Assembly (NCBI RefSeq): GCF_024713975.1 | Contig: NC_091109.1 | Location: 20,987,760 to 21,051,759, forward strand | Source: Paralichthys olivaceus | Taxonomy: Eukaryota; Chordata; Actinopteri; Pleuronectiformes; Paralichthyidae | Length of the DNA: 64,000 bases | Reading direction: 5' to 3' | Shown here: piece after piece, positions 1 through 57,169 of the stretch | Layout: every line of letters starts with the position of its first letter | Position numbering within the stretch: position 1 is the first letter of the stretch | Position numbers and translations under genes: made by a program | The notes under the pieces: model-generated | Told to the model about the DNA's origin: nothing | What the model saw: only the letters and a program-made list of their open reading frames with translations | Database searches by the model: none

Positions 1-120
1 TTACGTCTAAGCGTCTCAGGAGTCAGGGGGGGGGGGGGGGGGAGGGGTCGCTGCTGTCTGTCTCTCGGTGGATTATGATATGACTGAATAAATAGACTGT
101 ACTGTCGCTGCCGGGTCCCT
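1..120 (-). other. abi1 3' untranslated region (partial)
   Basis: This follows the abi1 stop codon (121-123) on the minus strand. It holds a run of about 17 G (26-42). No minus-strand AATAAA is visible, so the polyadenylation site should lie beyond the window edge. Confidence 0.7.
26..42. repeat. Poly-G run in abi1 3' UTR
   Basis: About 17 consecutive G on the plus strand, followed by AGGGG. It reads as poly-C in the abi1 transcript. Runs like this are prone to length error in assemblies. Confidence 0.8.
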
Positions 121-35486
<35,366 letters not shown>

Positions 35487-35689
35487 TCACACCGGAGATC
35501 GTGTGTGTTCGTGGGGAGGAGTCACTGCGACACGCGGGACCGCGTCTCAACCTGCAAACCGAATATCAGGAGACATTTTTGCTTTGTTGTTGTGTTTTAT
35601 ATCTTATATATTTTCCGAACATTCATTTATATGTTTATTGTATTGTGGTTAACACTAAGCAGACGACGTTACACTGTTATATTTCTGTT

Positions 35690-36260
35690 TTATTTCTATT
35701 GATGCTAATATCTCAGACTGTAACAGAGTATTATGGTCATATTGTAAAAGAGGAAACTCTGACATGACTGTAATAAAGTTGTAATGGTACAAGAGTAAAT
35801 TTGTAACATCGTTAGAAAAAAGTTTTCATTGAGAAGAATAAATTCAGAAAGGTTTTAATATTACCAGATTAATGAATAATAGTCTAATGAGGAAGAAAGT
35901 GATAACATTAAAAGACAAAAGTTGTAATAGAAGAATGAAGTTGTAATGAAATGAGAAGAAAGTAAAAGATATTACAGGATCACGTTTATAATTTAATGAG
36001 CAAAGGTTAAAGCATTACAGGAATGAAGTTACAATATAACAAGAATAACGTCGTAATTGAATGAGGAAGATAGTCGTGAAACAAAAAGACAAACGTTTTA
36101 ATTTAGGAAAAAAGAGAAAGGATAATATCACAAGAATGAAGCTGTAAATAAATGAGAATAAAGCTTTTGTATTACTATAATAAAAACATGATGTAATGAT
36201 GTGGAAAAGGAAAAACAAAAGTCATCACATTTCAAGAATGAAGTTATAATCTCATGAAAA
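35690..36260. repeat. Degenerate tandem repeat, unit around GAATGAAGTTGTAAT...AATGAGAA
   Basis: Recurring diverged phrases: AAGTTGTAATGG, AAAAGTTGTAATAG, GAATGAAGTTGTAATG, GAATGAAGTTACAATA, GAATAACGTCGTAATTG, GAATGAAGCTGTAAAT, GAATGAAGTTATAATC. They come about every 40-70 bp and are separated by AATGAG-type segments. This is an old minisatellite-like array between the abi1 and acbd5 promoters. Confidence 0.65.
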
Positions 36261-36944
36261 AGAAGTTTCATAGAACTCATAATGTTACTCACTCTTTTTA
36301 GAAGAGAGAAAACTCTCCTTGAACTTTTAACTCAAGTTAATTTATCAATAAATAAAATGATCCAGCTCATCTCATCAAATCTGGCAGGGAAAAAAACAGA
36401 GTGAGACCTCTCGCTCTTCTGCCTCTCCCGCCTATCACGGTTCTAACTTGAAAGCAGAGTAGAGCATGCCGGGACATGTAGTGCTACTCGTACCCAGTTA
36501 GCATGGCGCACAACGATCGTTTTAAATCGGCGGAAACAAAAACAAAACATCTCAAACACAACTCGACATTTTCTTCTTTGTTTCCTTCGCGAGTCTTTCT
36601 CTCAACTTCGCGTCGACCCGAAACTGCATCTCTCCGCCGGAAGCGGAGGCTTGTGGGTGTTGTAGGAAAGTCGTGGAATTCCCCGCAGGGGGGTGGGAAA
36701 CTACAAGCCCCAGCCTCCACCGGAGCCTGGCTGCACTCCTGTTGATGGCGTCTGGTCGCGGGTTGGACGCAGGCCGCCTCCCGACGAACTGATCCCGGGG
36801 AACATCACGGTGAGCGCCGGTGTGTCTTTGAGGCCTTGTCCGTCCACGCGTGTTTAGAAAAACCACGAAGGTGAAGATAAATGTCGATGTAGCCGGAGCT
36901 GTGTCGCATTAAGGTTCATGTCCCAGATTAAAACCCAGATTCCT

Positions 36945-36992
36945 CCTCCTGCTCCTCCTCCTCCTCCTTCCTCCTCCCTCCTCCTCCTCCTC
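36945..36992. repeat. CTC-rich trinucleotide run upstream of acbd5
   Basis: Imperfect CTC/CCT repeats of about 48 nt in the probable acbd5 promoter or 5' UTR, polypyrimidine on the sense strand. Confidence 0.8.
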
Positions 36993-37170
36993 CCACCGGC
37001 GCTGACAACACGCTGGAGCTAATCTACCACTTGAGCTAATCGTTGAGAAAAGTGTGGTTTAAATTCCCCACCTGGAGCTAGCACGGAGGCTAAGTCAGCC
37101 GTTAGCATGTGTTAGCGTGTGTTGTCACTTGTCTTCCGTGTCCAGGTTTGTTTTGACTCCGGGCGTCTCG

Positions 37171-40100
37171 ATGGAGGTGCGGACCGCCAGGATGGAGCTG
37201 GAGGATGAGCCGCGTCTGATCCTGCGGAGGTTCGAAGCCGCCGTGAGAGTGATCAAGAGTTTACCCCCGGATGGTGAGTGCCAAGACGGCAGCGGTTCAT
37301 CTCCTCCACCACCGATCTCTGTTTATTATCGTCCGTCACCTACGATCACAACAACACGATTCTATTCCTCTGACCTACTTTGATTTTCACCTGCAGTGAG
37401 ATTCTTGTTCCTGCACACAGACGATGACAGGATTCATTTGTTGCACATACAAAGAAGGATTGTGTTTTTCTATCATAACACTTGAGAAAGTTGGATATTT
37501 ACTCTGAGTGCACAACTTATTCATCATGTGTCTAATAATATATAATAGAAACTAGTTAAAAGACAAGTTTATTATTGAACAACACGGACATGGCAAAGTG
37601 TAAAAGCAGCATCACAAAAAAGCTTTTTATAATACTAATAACAAAATGTGTGTGACTGAATGAACAGTTCTCAGTTTATTTAGACACATTTATTGAACTC
37701 TGACTCGTTTCTCTTCAGGCTTAAGTAATCCCCTCTGTAAAGCAGGTTATGTTGTGTTGATTTTGCTGTTTGTCTGTTTCTCAGCACAAATATTACTGAA
37801 CTGAAATTTTGAAGAGGATCCGGGTAAACATGCAGATCAGGGATTTTTCTTAACTCCCTTTAACATGATGACGTGTGGCGGTAACTCAAGAGGAGCTCTG
37901 TGCTCTCAAAGTGCACTTCCAGTTATTCTTACCAAAATAGGTTTTATAAAATAACATGGATAAGATAAAACTTTATTGATTCAAACACGTGGGACATCCA
38001 GTTGTTACAGCAGCAGGCAGCTCAGAGCGAGGTAGACAGGAGAACATAAATATAAATAAGGCAATAGATTCATAAATGAAAATAAATAAACAAAGTTTAC
38101 ACCACACGCCCTCAGGCCAGTTTAACAAGTTCAACCCGGAATTGAAACGCATGGTTTCTGACTGTAGTCAGGTGCAGAGCAACAGCTTGGTGTGCCTGAG
38201 ATCTCCTGCGATTTAAAAGGTTTAATCCACTTAACTCTCAGCGTAGCGTGCAGACACTTTCTTCCAGCAGTCTGCAACTCAATGCATCAGCATAGCATTC
38301 CCCTAGAAGCTTGACAGGCATGTAAGAGATTGATTATGTTGCACATGTTGCCGTTTATAACTGAAATTCCTGTTTTTCAGGTCCCTTCCAGCCGTCTAAT
38401 GACATGATGCTGAAGTTCTACAGTTATTATAAACAAGCAACCGTGGGCGTGTGCAGTACACCCCGGCCTGGCTTCTGGGACGCGGTTGGCAAAGCAAAAT
38501 GGTATCAATCAGTCAATGTGCTTCTTTTTTTTTCATGGTGTCACGTTGAATAATAGTTTTCCCTTAAGAGCGAGATGATGTGCACAAGTTGCACAGTCAT
38601 GGATCAAATTCTGGAGATTTCGCCTTGTGCACGTTGCGTAACATTTGGCTTTTTACCCACTTTGACCTCCCTGTGCACAACACGACAGAGACCCCCTCCG
38701 CTGGGTTTTCTGACCTGGCAATCCTCCACATATTCAGGCTCAGGTCGTGTTTGTTGATCTTTGGACTCTTTGACATACTTGGAATGCGACCTTGCACCCA
38801 CAAGGCTGGGTGGTTTTCCTCATGCTATCATTGTTTTGTTTTTTTGCAACTTTACAAGAGAAGTGTCCAATCTGTTGGGCAGAGCTCTATTCTCGTCTGT
38901 GAACTCTTTGACCCACAGTTAACAACTGGCACGCTTTCCAAAAATAACCTGACCTTGTTTACAAAGTGGAAAACTGGCACAAAACAAATTCAAATTGAAA
39001 CAGACTTTGCACCAAGCAGGACTTTTATTTTCAGGGTGAAAATCTCTTTGATAATAATAATTTGTATTTTCATTAAACAGGGACGCTTGGGATTCTCTTG
39101 GAAATATGTCAAAAGAGGAAGCAATGGTCGCCTATGTCGATGAAATGAAACTGGTTTGTTTTCCAACTTTCTCTTATAGACAATCTAATTTTATTTTACA
39201 CTGTTGACATGATCTTAAAGTTAAACCTTTCTTCATTTTGTTTCTGTGTTGGATGGGTAGATCCTGGAGGGCATGCCCATGACAGACGAGGTGGAGGAGC
39301 TCCTCCGTGTCCTCGGTCCGTTCTACGAGCTGGTTGAAGAGAAGAAAAAGATCACGCAGATTTCAGACCTGAGCACAGGTATGATCTTCTCTCGTTCACT
39401 TTGTCTGCGATTTCTGTGACAGCAAGTGGTGCTTAATCTTTTTTTAATTTGCCTCCTGTCATATGCTCAGCCCGTTTGACACTGTTTGCTAGGCAGCTGG
39501 AAGGCAAGTACACGACTCTGACAGTGCTCCAGTCTGGTGGTTTAGTTTTAGTACACGTGATGTTGTAGCTCAGATGCTTTTAGTGCTTATTTGCAGTCAT
39601 GTTACCCATTTGTAGTCAGCAGTACTGTTCAGCATCAGCTTGTTTGACTTTCAATCTGTGGTTCCTTAACCTCATGTCACCTCTGAACAGGTTGCTTTAA
39701 TTTGAAGGGTTATTGTCCTCTAGTTTTTCAGCCTCGTAAAAAGTTCCCTTGTGTTGCGCAGGGATTGGTACGATGCTGAATTCAATGCCATCGAAGAGCT
39801 TCGCAAAGAGCATCGTCAGAACCATGGAAATGAACGGCACTCTGGAGACTCGGCCTGCCAGGCTCAAACCAAAGCAGGTGAAGGAGAGGGCCGAGGAAGA
39901 AGAACAGGAGGAGGATGAGGATGAGGATGATGATGATGATGATGAGGAGGAGGAGGAGGAGGAGGATGACGACGATGATGATGAGGAGGAGGAGGAAGGA
40001 ATAAGGGAGGTTAGAAAAGGTAATAAAGTTATTTTTTAAAAACAACCTAGTTTCAAAGTGTGTCAGGATTAAATCTTTAACTCTGACTTTGCGGGTCGGC

Positions 40101-42038
40101 GTGTGTCAGATTTTATTTCAGACAAAAATCCAGCAGCTTCTCAGCCAAAGAAGAAGAGTTCAGCCAGGAGACACAAGGCGCCGCTGTCAAATGGTAAAGT
40201 GGCGAACGGAGTCGCCCATCTGACCAATGGGAGTCATCCCAAGGTCGCTCTGAACGGTGTCCACTCCCCAGGGGCTCCAGCCAGCGAGCCTCTGCTCAAC
40301 GGTCACCATGCAGGTAAGAAAAACTTCGCTGTGCTTTTCGAAATGGTCCCGTTCTGTTTGGACTCTGTTTGTCCACGTGTGCATCATGTGACACTAAATC
40401 TTCGCTCACATCACCTGCTGAGGTTTCAATGGAGTAAATTAATCCTGAATTGTGAACGCTGCTTTCAGCCCCATGTGACCCTGTTAATTACTGAAGGTTT
40501 GATTCACAGTACAATGCAGAGAGACTCTGAGCTTTTTGTTCCCGTTTCCTGTCCCTTTGTGCTCGTCTCAGATCCCAGAGCCGACGTGTCTGGTCCCCAT
40601 CACGTGGCCAGTGACTCAGACAGTGAAGTCTACTGCGACTCTGTGGATCAGTTTGGCCAAGAAGAGGCAAGTAACCCAAGAAAAAAACCCACAGATATAG
40701 ATCCTTCATGTTTCGATAGTAAATTAATACATTGAATGTGCATCTTCTCCAGAACCCCGACCATAACCACTCTCTGGATGACCTGGATCAAGAGGAGACA
40801 CATGCGCTGCAGCCGCTGGAGGCAGCACAGGGAGTCCAGGAGGATTCTCAGGGACCACCAAAGGCCATCAGATGTGGAGGAGAGGACGGAGAACCCGGTG
40901 GGACGATGTCACAGGGACAGAAACTGGATTCAGACATGTCAGACAGTTCAGTGGTCAGAGGAGGACAGGGTACGGAAAATCTAAATAATTTCAGAGGCGA
41001 CTGCGACAATGTATGAAATGCATTAGAAATATCTTTTTGTAAATGATGTTTACAAATATATGAATGATAAATCTTCTCTTTGGTTGTTAGGCTCCAGGTC
41101 TCCACGCCGCAGCTCTGGAGCTCTGATGCCCACGCACAGTGGTGGAGATGGGGACCGGGGCCGCTGGGGAGGAGCAGGAACACCTGGAGTGAACCTGAAT
41201 GAGCAGATCGTCGTGGCGCTGGCCAGACTGCAGGAGGACATGCAGAGCGTCCTGGAGAGGCTCCACACGCTGGAGGCTCTATCTGCCAGTCAGGTCAGGA
41301 CGATGTGTCATCACACCATCAGCAAAAGACGTCGAAAAACACATTTCTTTTGTCTCGAAGCTGCTTCAGAAAACCCACGTCAGCAACCTTGATTTTCGAT
41401 CTGTCATGTTTGAATCTGAGATGTTACTGTTTAACAACACACAGTCAAGAGAATAAACGAAGTAACAAATTAACAGATCCGGCTCAGTTGAGTTGTTGTC
41501 GCTGTGTAGACGAGGGCAGATAAGGAAAATGCACTTTGTCTTCCTGTACAACGCTCAGACGACTGATTACCACTGAAGCTCTGATGTTGATGTTGTGCTT
41601 TTTCACAAACCTTGATAAAATGTCCTTTTTCTTTTCTTTCTTCAGGCGCGATCAGTGGCTCTGTCTCCAACTTACCCATCATCCCCAGTGAACAAGAGGA
41701 GTCAGGTAAACTGCATGTCATGTCCTCGGCTAACTTAATGTTTAATGATCACCAGCATTAACTCATTAAAACTTCGATGAGATAGTTTCATTGAGATAAT
41801 GTTTATTCTTTTCTCTTCTTTTTTTTTTACCCAGAAGCCATCCTGGTGGCCTTTTGACATTTCTCCAACCAGTTTGGCCTTCGCTGTGATTTGGCCGTTT
41901 GTGGTGCAGTGGCTCATCCGCCTCTTCCTGCAGAGGAGGAGAAGGTAACATTCTACAGAATAATATAAAAAACACGACCACGAAATCGAACACACAATCA
42001 ACTCCTTGTTTTTCTTCTTTAACAGACGAATCAACTGA
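37171..42038 (+). CDS. acbd5: Acyl-CoA-binding domain-containing protein 5 (Acbd5), peroxisomal tail-anchored; 12 coding exons
   Basis: Acbd5 binds very-long-chain acyl-CoA and, through VAP proteins, ties peroxisomes to the ER. Exons: 37171-37273, 38381-38501, 39081-39153, 39261-39378, 39762-40019, 40122-40313 (or from 40110), 40572-40666, 40753-40969, 41091-41293, 41646-41705, 41835-41944, 42026-42038; about 520 aa. Seen: an acyl-CoA-binding domain at the N-terminus ([30 protein letters not shown]), an Asp/Glu tract at aa 183-217, an FFAT-like VAP-binding motif preceded by acidic/Ser residues ([19 protein letters not shown], about 302-320), a coiled coil ([20 protein letters not shown]), and a C-terminal membrane anchor ([19 protein letters not shown]) followed by QRRRRRIN, the basic peroxisomal tail. 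The start is uncertain: in-frame ATGs lie at 37171 (weak context) and 37192 (better context). The intron after exon 7 has a GC donor. The a/b paralogue is not resolved. Confidence 0.95.
37274..38380 (+). other. acbd5 intron 1
   Basis: Donor GTGAGT at 37274 and acceptor TTTTTCAG ending at 38380. AT-rich, with no recognised feature. Confidence 0.8.
39893..39997 (+). repeat. GAG/GAT repeat coding an Asp/Glu tract in Acbd5
   Basis: 35 codons (aa 183-217) that are all Glu or Asp apart from one Gln, built from runs of GAG/GAA/GAC/GAT, in exon 39762-40019. In human Acbd5 the same place has a shorter Glu-rich stretch (ESEEEEAQEE). Confidence 0.9.
40667..40752 (+). other. acbd5: acbd5 intron 7 with non-canonical GC-AG ends
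   Basis: The exon ends GAAGAG and the intron starts GCAAGT, the classic GC-donor consensus. The acceptor is CTCCAG. The only nearby GT (GTAACC, 4 nt on) would shift the frame and hit TAA within five codons of the next exon, whereas the GC donor joins QFGQEE to NPDHNHS in frame. Confidence 0.85.
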
Positions 42039-43126
42039 AGCTGCCTCCATGGAAACCGCCCGCCCCCCCCCCCCCCTGCTTCGACCCACAGCACAGTAAT
42101 TTGCTTTTGCACTATGAAGAATGCACCTAGAGTAACGAGTGGGAGGAAGATGTCTCTCGAGTGAGTTGCACTGTGGAAGTGGAAGAAAATGAAACGTGAA
42201 TGTGCGGCCTCTGAGCCTTTGATCATACAACCTGACGCCACTCGTACTAGAATCTCTTTCTCTGTAAGTAAAAGAAACGGTTTGTGTCGCGAGGGACGAT
42301 GGCACAGTCGGGATATTGTCTGCGTGTCCGGACACCAACTGCAGCAGCTTCTCCGTTATTCCCGTAACTCAAGGCTTTGCTGCACAAAGAGAGGCCTGAT
42401 ACTTTGTGCTGTTGTGAGCATAGCGCTTGGTGTGGTGAAATACGTTTTAACTGTTCACTTTTATTAGTTGCCCAGGAAATGCTGCTATAATATAACTGTA
42501 GTTTAGAAGGGAGGATTGAATGTAATAATATATTGATGTGTGAGATTCTTTTTAATTGTGAGAACAAGTTATTTATTGCCTCTAGACAAATGATAGAAGA
42601 AGAGAAGGCGTCGCTGGCCAGATTCCCGCCGCGTGGGTTTATGTTTAAAGTGAACGCTACATGTGGTTTTCATCACCCGTCCTTCAGCATATCAATCTGT
42701 TTCCAAATAGAAAAAGTGCCTCAACATCACAGGTACATTCATCGGTGGCATTATGATTTTAGACATTCTCATATTGTCTGTTTGTATTTCCGGACCAAAT
42801 TAACTTTAATCAAACTACCTAGTGAGCCCTGAGCCCAGATATCTGATTATTAACACTTGTCACTGTCCGTGTTGTTCATGCCGCCATGTTCTGTCTGTTG
42901 TCTAATTTAAATGTGTGATGTGTTTGTATGAATATTGTGGAAAGATTTATCGAGTTGAAGCAAAGCATTAAGATCTGTACAAATTGTATACTATAGCTGT
43001 ACAGTTAAAATGATTCAAATGCAATATTTTGATTGCATCCCTGTGTATTATTAACATAGAATATAATATCATATTTACAAAGGTTTGAATCTGCAGCAGC
43101 ATCAGTCTGCAGAGCCTCTGTGTTTT

Positions 43127-43132
43127 AATAAA
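43127..43132 (+). terminator. acbd5: acbd5 polyadenylation signal (first candidate)
   Basis: AATAAA about 1.1 kb past the acbd5 stop codon. A second candidate follows at 43230-43235. Confidence 0.5.
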
Positions 43133-43229
43133 AGTAAGTTTAACTTTCTACTGAAATGTGCGAAGGCTTCCTCACCCTCTCTGCCTGTGGATAGAGCGGT
43201 GTCTGCATGTGATCATCTAACAAGCCTAA

Positions 43230-43235
43230 AATAAA
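43230..43235 (+). terminator. acbd5: acbd5 polyadenylation signal (second candidate)
   Basis: AATAAA followed by T/GT-rich sequence (GTTTTCATAAAGTGTTTGAG), which suits a cleavage and polyadenylation site. Confidence 0.5.
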
Positions 43236-43713
43236 GTTTTCATAAAGTGTTTGAGTTTGTCCTGATTCTCTGAAACTGTCAATTGACGAGACTTTAATGT
43301 CTCAACAGTAAATAATTAATTCAAGCTCTACATATTCATTATAATAAAATCTAATTTTAAAAATATATGGTTAAACTACAATATAAAGCCTGACTTACGT
43401 TTCCTCGTAAAGGTTTGATAACGACATCTTAGGAATCATCTGCAAATGTTTTTTAAACCTTTGACCTGTTTCTTCTTCAAGGTTTCTTTCCCATCATCCT
43501 AAAAATAACAGATGGTTCCAAATTACGTTCTTCACAAATAAAGACCAGAGTTTCCAGACAACACACAAAAGAAAGTGTAGAACCTGTGGTAATGAGTTGG
43601 AATTAAGTTGGGCACGAAAAACAACACCAATCATAACACCTGAGATTTTAAGAATTGTCCGGTTTAGTTATTTTCCAGAAGAAGAAACAAAGTCCATCAT
43701 GTTACAAACACAT

Positions 43714-43719
43714 TTTATT
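43714..43719 (-). terminator. mastl: mastl polyadenylation signal (candidate)
   Basis: TTTATT on the plus strand is AATAAA on the mastl strand, about 650 nt past the mastl stop. A nearer alternative lies at 44236-44241. Confidence 0.45.
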
Positions 43720-44369
43720 TGTATTTTCCTTTTTTCTTAAAGTGAACAAGATAAAAATGTCTGAATGAACTTATTAAAAAAAAAAAAAAAAAAAACAGTA
43801 GTGTGGCAAATGGACAGTGACGAATGAGATCACATCAACATTACAGGTGACATAAAAGCAGTTAGAATCCTGTCTTAAAACAAAACTAAATGCTATTCAC
43901 AAGATTTACAAATAAAATACACTATTCATGAATATATTAAGATGTTTCTCTTCAGCAGTACTAAACTTAATACAGGGGCCCCGCCCACCCAGTCCACTGA
44001 CAGCAGGGGAAACGTTACAGAACGAACAGAACGAACAAATGAAGTGTATCTGCACGGAAAGTTCAATTCACCGTCAGGCAGGAAGACATTTCAATTAATT
44101 TACTTAGTTATTTTGTGTTTAATTAACTATAACAACACAGAAATCGAAGCCTGTAGTGAGCTAAAGCAAACTGGACTATGCTAAAAGAACCGTATTCAAG
44201 AGCTGTGTATAATATACAACACGTTAGATTAAGCTTTTATTTGATTCTCATGACCAGTGATTGCACATATTTAAAATGTTTTAAAAACGTTTGCAGAATC
44301 CACATGAAGATGGTGTTTAATTGTATGATGGGTTTGTGTTTTCATAAACCTCGCGCGGTGTTGGCATCT

Positions 44370-49344
<4,975 letters not shown>

Positions 49345-50043
49345 CGTGCAGCTCGTGTCCGGGCTGTGCGTCCTCCACAGACACTCACATCGCAGAAACA
49401 ACTGTCTCCGGTTTGTTTTGAAAATTTGAAAAATTTCCGCCCTTCGTCCGCGGGGGGGGTCCTCTGGCTGGGGCCAAATCCACTGCCTGTGCGCAAATCA
49501 TGACAGACGCCCGAAATATGAGACAAAAACAAAAGATATAGAAGTTATACTGTGGTTTTAAATCAACAATCGCATCATATTGATTTATAAAACAAAACAG
49601 GTGTCTGAATCGGAGCTTTTAACGATATTATTGATCAGGCAGTAAAGAACACCCATGGGTCGTCAGGTTTTATGATAACATTTATTTATTTCCCCACAGA
49701 ACAACAAACTACATTCACTGACATCATCCTTCTCTAATTCGTGTTTATGATTTTTAAACAAATTTTATAAATGCGTATTTTTTTTATTTTTTTTGTTCCT
49801 CGGGTGATGTAACGAACACGCCACTGTAACCCGCTCTGACGTCATTTTGTAGTCCACTTGACCTCGGACGCCGGAGGATCCATTTGCTGTTGTTAGCTAA
49901 GCTGCTGGAAGTTGAGTAAGAAGCAAAACAAAGGGGCGACGCTCCCGACAGTGTCCTCCATCTCTCCACGGCAGCCACAGAGGGCTCGTCCTGCTACATC
50001 CGCCCTGCACCTTCTTGTTTCCAGCCGCCGTTCGGTTAAAAAC
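49345..50043. promoter_or_regulatory. Shared divergent promoter region of mastl and yme1l1
   Basis: 699 bp between the two start codons. The mastl side (49345-49500) and the yme1l1 side (49830-50043) are fairly GC-rich; the middle (about 49530-49800) is AT-rich. No TATA box stands out at the spacing expected for either gene, which suits a bidirectional housekeeping promoter. The human pair is also head to head. Confidence 0.65.
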
Positions 50044-55870
<5,827 letters not shown>

Positions 55871-56610
55871 ATACCTCAATAGACATTTTAGACTCTTGTA
55901 TCATGTATATATGAAGCTGTGCAAATCGAGCACGGGCCTTTTGGAGGCCTCTCTATTTCATTTGTTTGTATTCTTCTTATTATCAATGTGAAGTTGACAC
56001 TGAAATGAATTGTTTCACCCCCTCATAGTCATTTTTAATTTCCTGTAGAGAGGATTTTTGAGTTCCACAGTGATGGTTAAAGCCCTTCAGTCAAATTGGT
56101 TAAAAATGAACATGTTCTTCACATGATTAGCAAATATTTGAGGTTGCATTAAGGGCTTATACTTTTCTGTGAAGGCCAATGATATCTGTAGTAGTTTTAT
56201 ACATCAGAGTCATATTGGGACACAGATCATATGTCTCATTTTAAAACTGTACAGATTGGTGATCACCATGAGACCATAAAGTACCTCAAAATATAATGTC
56301 CCATTTAGTTATTGCAAGATACAGATGATTGTTCATTGGTTAATTCTCCATATTATAATTTCTCTCAAAATGATTTGTTTTATTTGCATTTATCTACTGT
56401 ATGTTCTTATTTATTTAAGTGCCCAAAGGTGTGTCCTCTGTTTCTGGAAGTAGTGATAAACCATCATGTCCTATTCTGAACTCACCTGTGTAAATGAGGG
56501 GAAATGTATATATATATACTGTAAGAGTGTACAAGGATTGGCTTTGTGCTTCTGTTTGTTCCTTTAGACAATGGCCTTGAAGCTCAAATAAAGATTACTC
56601 TTACTTAAAC
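55871..56610 (+). other. yme1l1: yme1l1 3' untranslated region
   Basis: About 720 nt of AT-rich sequence from the stop codon to the polyadenylation signal. No open frame of note; a short TA run lies near 56508. Confidence 0.7.
56587..56592 (+). terminator. yme1l1: yme1l1 polyadenylation signal
   Basis: AATAAA in CTCAAATAAAGATTACTC, about 720 nt after the stop codon and preceding T-rich sequence. Confidence 0.7.
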
Positions 56611-57037
56611 AACACACAAGTTTCATAAATTTGTTTGGTTTCTTTTAGTAACTTTAGATTCAGATGTAAAATAGGATAGAAAACATTTTTTGTTTTGGCA
56701 CTGTATCAAGATTAATCAGCGATCTGTCTCTGCACTCACTTGAATAAGACAAACACTAAAACAAACATAAAGAAATTGATGAAATCATAATGTGCAGGTG
56801 TGAGTTATGAAAACAGGGAGCTGGCTCTGTTTCCTTTTAGAGACGCAGGCCAATCAGAGGACTTACAAGTACTGCATTCTTGGTACACACACTCTTTTGT
56901 CAACCTGCTCAGAACAAAAGAGTTCTGAATGCTGCCTCGTCTTAACCTGCGATTAGTGCATTTAGTTCCAGATGAAGCCAACAAGACAGCGCACTGTTGT
57001 GTCCTCTTGCTGTTCCACTGAAGCCTGACTAAATATC

Positions 57038-57045
57038 TATAAAGG
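57038..57045 (+). promoter_or_regulatory. TATA box of the PKS gene
   Basis: TATAAAGG, about 130 bp upstream of the PKS ATG and 61 bp upstream of the upstream ORF. It is the best TATA match in the interval. Confidence 0.5.
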
Positions 57046-57098
57046 GTAGAGCAGCTCTGGCTCTGACCACAGACCAGGACTAAACATTAAGCTTCACT

Positions 57099-57137
57099 AT
57101 GGAGAGGCTGAAAATTTCTCTTTGTCTTTTGGAATAA
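57099..57137 (+). CDS. Short upstream ORF in the PKS leader
   Basis: 12 codons (M-E-R-L-K-I-S-L-C-L-L-E) ending in TAA, 32 nt before the PKS ATG and out of frame with it. Its ATG has A at -3 and G at +4, a strong context, so it could reduce or regulate PKS translation. Whether the leader is unspliced here is unknown. Confidence 0.4.
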   Translation: MERLKISLCLLE

Positions 57138-57169
57138 AGCAACAAATCTACTCTCATCTCAAAGGAACA

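Larger units (their letters stand above)
42039..44369. other. Convergent intergenic region with acbd5 and mastl 3' UTRs
   Basis: AT-rich. Plus-strand AATAAA signals at 43127-43132 and 43230-43235 could end acbd5. On the minus strand, AATAAA complements at 43714-43719 and 44236-44241 could end mastl. A run of 20 A lies at 43776-43795. Open frames here, including those antisense to the last acbd5 exons, lack coding character. Confidence 0.65.
56611..57169 (+). promoter_or_regulatory. Promoter and 5' leader of the polyketide synthase gene
   Basis: About 560 bp lie between the yme1l1 poly(A) region and the PKS start codon. A TATAAAGG box is at 57038-57045, which places a transcription start near 57068 and gives a leader of about 100 nt if unspliced. 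The leader contains a 12-codon upstream ORF. A TATA box fits a tissue-restricted gene, unlike its housekeeping neighbours. Confidence 0.55.

Noticed and set aside
39893..40045. Minus-strand Leu/Ile-rich frame that looks like a membrane protein
   Set aside because: It is the complement of the Asp/Glu repeat in acbd5; the hydrophobic run is a by-product of GAG/GAT codons.
40110..40735. 210-aa open frame spanning acbd5 exons 6 and 7
   Set aside because: It reads through the intron 40314-40571. Splice sites GTAAGA and CTCAG and the homology with human Acbd5 show the middle part is intronic.
41735..42338. Antisense open frames of 168 and 190 aa opposite the last acbd5 exons
   Set aside because: They overlap the coding strand of the conserved membrane anchor, lack recognisable motifs and are best explained as shadows of acbd5.
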